From positions 472,327 to 536,326 of the forward strand of contig NZ_JAIEUI010000002.1 of assembly GCF_022234545.1 (NCBI RefSeq): a stretch of DNA of 64,000 bases, in the 5' to 3' direction. Below are positions 61,891 through 64,000 of the stretch, in pieces. The number at the start of each line of letters is the position of its first letter. The first letter of the stretch is position 1. A program made the translations under genes and the position numbers. This stretch comes from Paenibacillus piscarius (GTDB lineage: Bacteria; Bacillota; Bacilli; Paenibacillales; Paenibacillaceae). A model generated the notes under the pieces. That model did not search any database, had not been told where the DNA came from, and saw nothing but the letters and a program-made list of their open reading frames with translations.

Positions 61891-63176
61891 TTCTCTATAA
61901 CCTGCCCATTGTGCTCTGTGTGCTGCTGGTGATGGCTTTTCAGACCAACTTCTACTTTGGCTCCGTATTTGACAAATCCGCCAGGAAGCCTAACCGGATC
62001 ATCTATTTCCTGATCTATGGAGCACTGTGCTGTGTCTACCTGTTCGCCCCGATGTCACCCCTGTTATCCTCCGGTGTAGCCTTGCTGATGATCTTCAGTA
62101 TGGCGCAATCCTATCGGGTGGAGATGAAGACCCAGGTGATCTTTTCGATACTGTACGCGGTGCTGATGACGGTGGTCAGCTTTATCTCGCTGTATATTTT
62201 CTCCATGATCGATTCCGTTGACTACACCAGCATGGATGCCGGTACAGGAATTGACCGGCCGGCCTTCATCAAGGGGCTGATCCTAAGCTGTATCATTATG
62301 TTCCCTGTCATTCAGCTCATCCGCCTGATCTCCAAGCGCCGAAGCGTCTCTCTGCCTTACCGGTATTATGTGATGTTCCTGCTTGTCCCGCTGATCAGCA
62401 CGTACCAGATCAACGTTCTGACCGCAGACACCAAGAAGGATATCTATTATTTCATTGCGATTCTTGGCTTCCTGTTCCTGAATGTGATGATCGTCTATGT
62501 CTTCGATACGATAACGGATAAGTTCCAGTTCATGCACGAGAATGCGCAGTTGCAGGACCAGATGAATTACCAGGACGCCAACTATGAGAAAACCGTACAC
62601 AGCTTCAAATCGATCAAGCGGATCATTCACGACACGCACCAGCAGTTCCTCTACATCGAAGAATGTATCCGGCGGAATGACTCCGCTGCGGCTCTGGAGC
62701 ATATCAAGCTCACGCTGAATAAAGTGGAGGATGCCTACCAGCGGGTCAATACGGGACATCTTGCAGTGGATGCGCTGGTGACGAACACCCTGAATATCGG
62801 ACAGGCCAACGGTATCCGTATCGATACCCGGCTTAATCTCCAGCCCGGAGAGCTGCGGATCGACCGCTATGACTTATGTGTTGTGCTGGGGAACATGCTG
62901 GATAATGCCATCGAGGCCTCCAAAAAAGTAAAGCTCGCCGAAGACCGCTACATTCTGATCCAGATGCATACGAATGACTCCGCGCTGTTCATCCGGGTGC
63001 TGAACCATACGGCCCAGGAAGCGGCCTCCCTCCATTCCCGCAAGCCTGAGCCGGAATACCATGGCATTGGCCTGACCAATATCTCCAGAATCTGCGAGAA
63101 GTACGGCGGGAATATGACCACCCTGTCCAGGCATAACGAATTCAACAATATGGTGGTGCTGCCTTTTGACGTTTAG
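61887..63176 (+). CDS. GHKL-type sensor histidine kinase (AgrC-like)
   Basis: A 429-residue kinase with about six membrane helices in residues 1-210, then a dimerisation helix with His248 (SIKRIIHDTHQQFLYIEECI). The ATP-binding domain has VVLGNMLDNAIEASKKV and GIGLTNISRICEKYGG, which places it in the HATPase_c_5 group. Such kinases usually sense peptides, but no AgrB/AgrD-type genes are present here. It is coupled to the LytTR regulator by a four-base overlap. Confidence 0.87.
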   Translation: MILYNLPIVLCVLLVMAFQTNFYFGSVFDKSARKPNRIIYFLIYGALCCVYLFAPMSPLLSSGVALLMIFSMAQSYRVEMKTQVIFSILYAVLMTVVSFISLYIFSMIDSVDYTSMDAGTGIDRPAFIKGLILSCIIMFPVIQLIRLISKRRSVSLPYRYYVMFLLVPLISTYQINVLTADTKKDIYYFIAILGFLFLNVMIVYVFDTITDKFQFMHENAQLQDQMNYQDANYEKTVHSFKSIKRIIHDTHQQFLYIEECIRRNDSAAALEHIKLTLNKVEDAYQRVNTGHLAVDALVTNTLNIGQANGIRIDTRLNLQPGELRIDRYDLCVVLGNMLDNAIEASKKVKLAEDRYILIQMHTNDSALFIRVLNHTAQEAASLHSRKPEPEYHGIGLTNISRICEKYGGNMTTLSRHNEFNNMVVLPFDV

Positions 63177-63281
63177 GGATCGTTATTGAACGTTTCAGGG
63201 TCATTCCGCTCTATTCTCTGCCTCCCGCCTGTATGATGGATTCAGATAGTAAGCCAATACAGGAACAGGAGGAGACAGACA

Positions 63282-64000
63282 ATGAACAAGTTAGCTTCAG
63301 TAGTATTAGCCGCTGTATTATTGATTCCCGCAGCTCCGGCATCGGCCCAGGAGAAGGAATCGGCAGCGCAGGCCAAGGCGCAGGAGCTGGGCCAGAAGAT
63401 CTTATCCGATTACGGGGTGAGCGGACTCCAGTATGCCATCCGGGACCAGGGCAAGATTACGATGTCCGGCGGCTTCGGCGTATCCGACAAGGCAGCCGGG
63501 GCACCGGTCACGCAGGACACCATGTTCGGCATCGGCTCCATCAGCAAAATGCATGTCTCCGCAGCAACCATGATGCTCGCGGAGGATAAGATCATCGACA
63601 TCGACAAGCCGCTGATAACGTATCTTCCGCAGTTCAAGATGGCCGATGAGCGTTACAAGCAGATTACTCCGCGCATGTTAATGAATCATTCCTCGGGCCT
63701 GTACGGCAGCCACTACGGAAACAGCATTCTGCTGGATGATTCTGACACCCGGAATCATGACGAGCTGCTGACAAGACTCCAGTCTGAGCAACTGAAATCC
63801 GATCCGGGCGAATACTCCGTCTATTGCAACGATGGATTCCAGCTGCTGGAGCTGATGATTGAGCAGGTCACCGGCAGCAGCTATACGGAATTCCTGGACC
63901 AGCACATGAACGGCCCGCTTCAGTTAAGCTCCACCAAGACGCCGCTGAACACTTTTGACCGGCAAAAGCTTGCCAAGACTTACTTCCCTGCCTTCAAGCA
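63282..64000 (+). CDS. Secreted serine beta-lactamase-like hydrolase (partial)
   Basis: The frame from ATG 63282 is open to the window end (239 codons seen). A signal peptide (MNKLASVVLAAVLLIPAAPA, then SAQ) is followed by a class C beta-lactamase/penicillin-binding-like domain. The catalytic SxxK is SISK in MFGIGSISKMHVSAATMML, and the YxN motif is YCN in YSVYCNDGFQLLELM. The family includes esterases and D-aminopeptidases as well as beta-lactamases. CAGGAGGAG precedes the start. The C-terminus lies outside the window. Confidence 0.85.
   Translation, partial: MNKLASVVLAAVLLIPAAPASAQEKESAAQAKAQELGQKILSDYGVSGLQYAIRDQGKITMSGGFGVSDKAAGAPVTQDTMFGIGSISKMHVSAATMMLAEDKIIDIDKPLITYLPQFKMADERYKQITPRMLMNHSSGLYGSHYGNSILLDDSDTRNHDELLTRLQSEQLKSDPGEYSVYCNDGFQLLELMIEQVTGSSYTEFLDQHMNGPLQLSSTKTPLNTFDRQKLAKTYFPAFK

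Overview
The window looks like the chromosome of a Paenibacillus-type spore-forming Firmicute. The evidence is the strong AAGGAGG-type ribosome binding sites, the frequent TTG starts, an RNase J, a CBO0543-family membrane protein, a DUF3231 protein, and above all a large family of collagen-like proteins of the kind found on endospore surfaces. No rRNA, tRNA, CRISPR array, integrase or transposase was found.

Layout. (1) 1-5142, minus strand: a carbohydrate-uptake lipoprotein (partial), a GH125 alpha-mannosidase, a YVTN beta-propeller protein and a GntR/LacI-type regulator. Copies of a TGGTATAT half-site lie in front of both the mannosidase and the regulator, and cre-like sites are also present. 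(2) 5234-11964: housekeeping and transport genes (RNase J, MFS exporter, CBO0543 protein, DUF3231 protein, LysE exporter with a probable ATT start, amino-acid permease). (3) 12342-53650: a 41-kb spore-surface island. (4) 53938-64000: a small zinc-motif protein, a very large hybrid histidine kinase with a SARP-like response regulator, a secreted protein, a cupin, an AgrC/LytTR-type two-component pair and a partial serine beta-lactamase-like protein.

The island is the notable part. It holds ten long collagen-like proteins built to one plan: an anchor domain of about 105 residues, a short GPT linker, a module resembling the knob of phage tail fibres and pyocins, a Gly-X-Thr collagen stalk of roughly 85-105 triplets, and a C-terminal beta-rich head. 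An eleventh collagen-like protein has a different N-terminal domain. Three short proteins consist of the anchor domain alone. At least two decayed copies lie between the intact genes. Neighbouring genes share the same head type, which suggests local tandem duplication, while the stalks differ in X residue (Pro, Ala, Val, Ile or, unusually, His).

The collagen genes enclose a glycan cluster (34373-47557). It includes homologues of the four steps that make UDP-2,3-diacetamido-2,3-dideoxy-glucuronic acid in the Wbp pathway: a UDP-GlcNAc 6-dehydrogenase, a Gfo/Idh dehydrogenase, a DegT aminotransferase and a hexapeptide acetyltransferase. It also holds four glycosyltransferases, two SDR epimerases and an RfbH-like enzyme whose catalytic Lys/His position reads Gln. 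Two paralogous MerR-like regulators flank the region on the same strand. My inference is that the cluster builds an unusual sugar and attaches it to the threonine-rich stalks, producing a glycosylated, knobbed fibre coat on the spore. The function of the whole has to be inferred; the domain order, the repeats and the gene order are directly visible.
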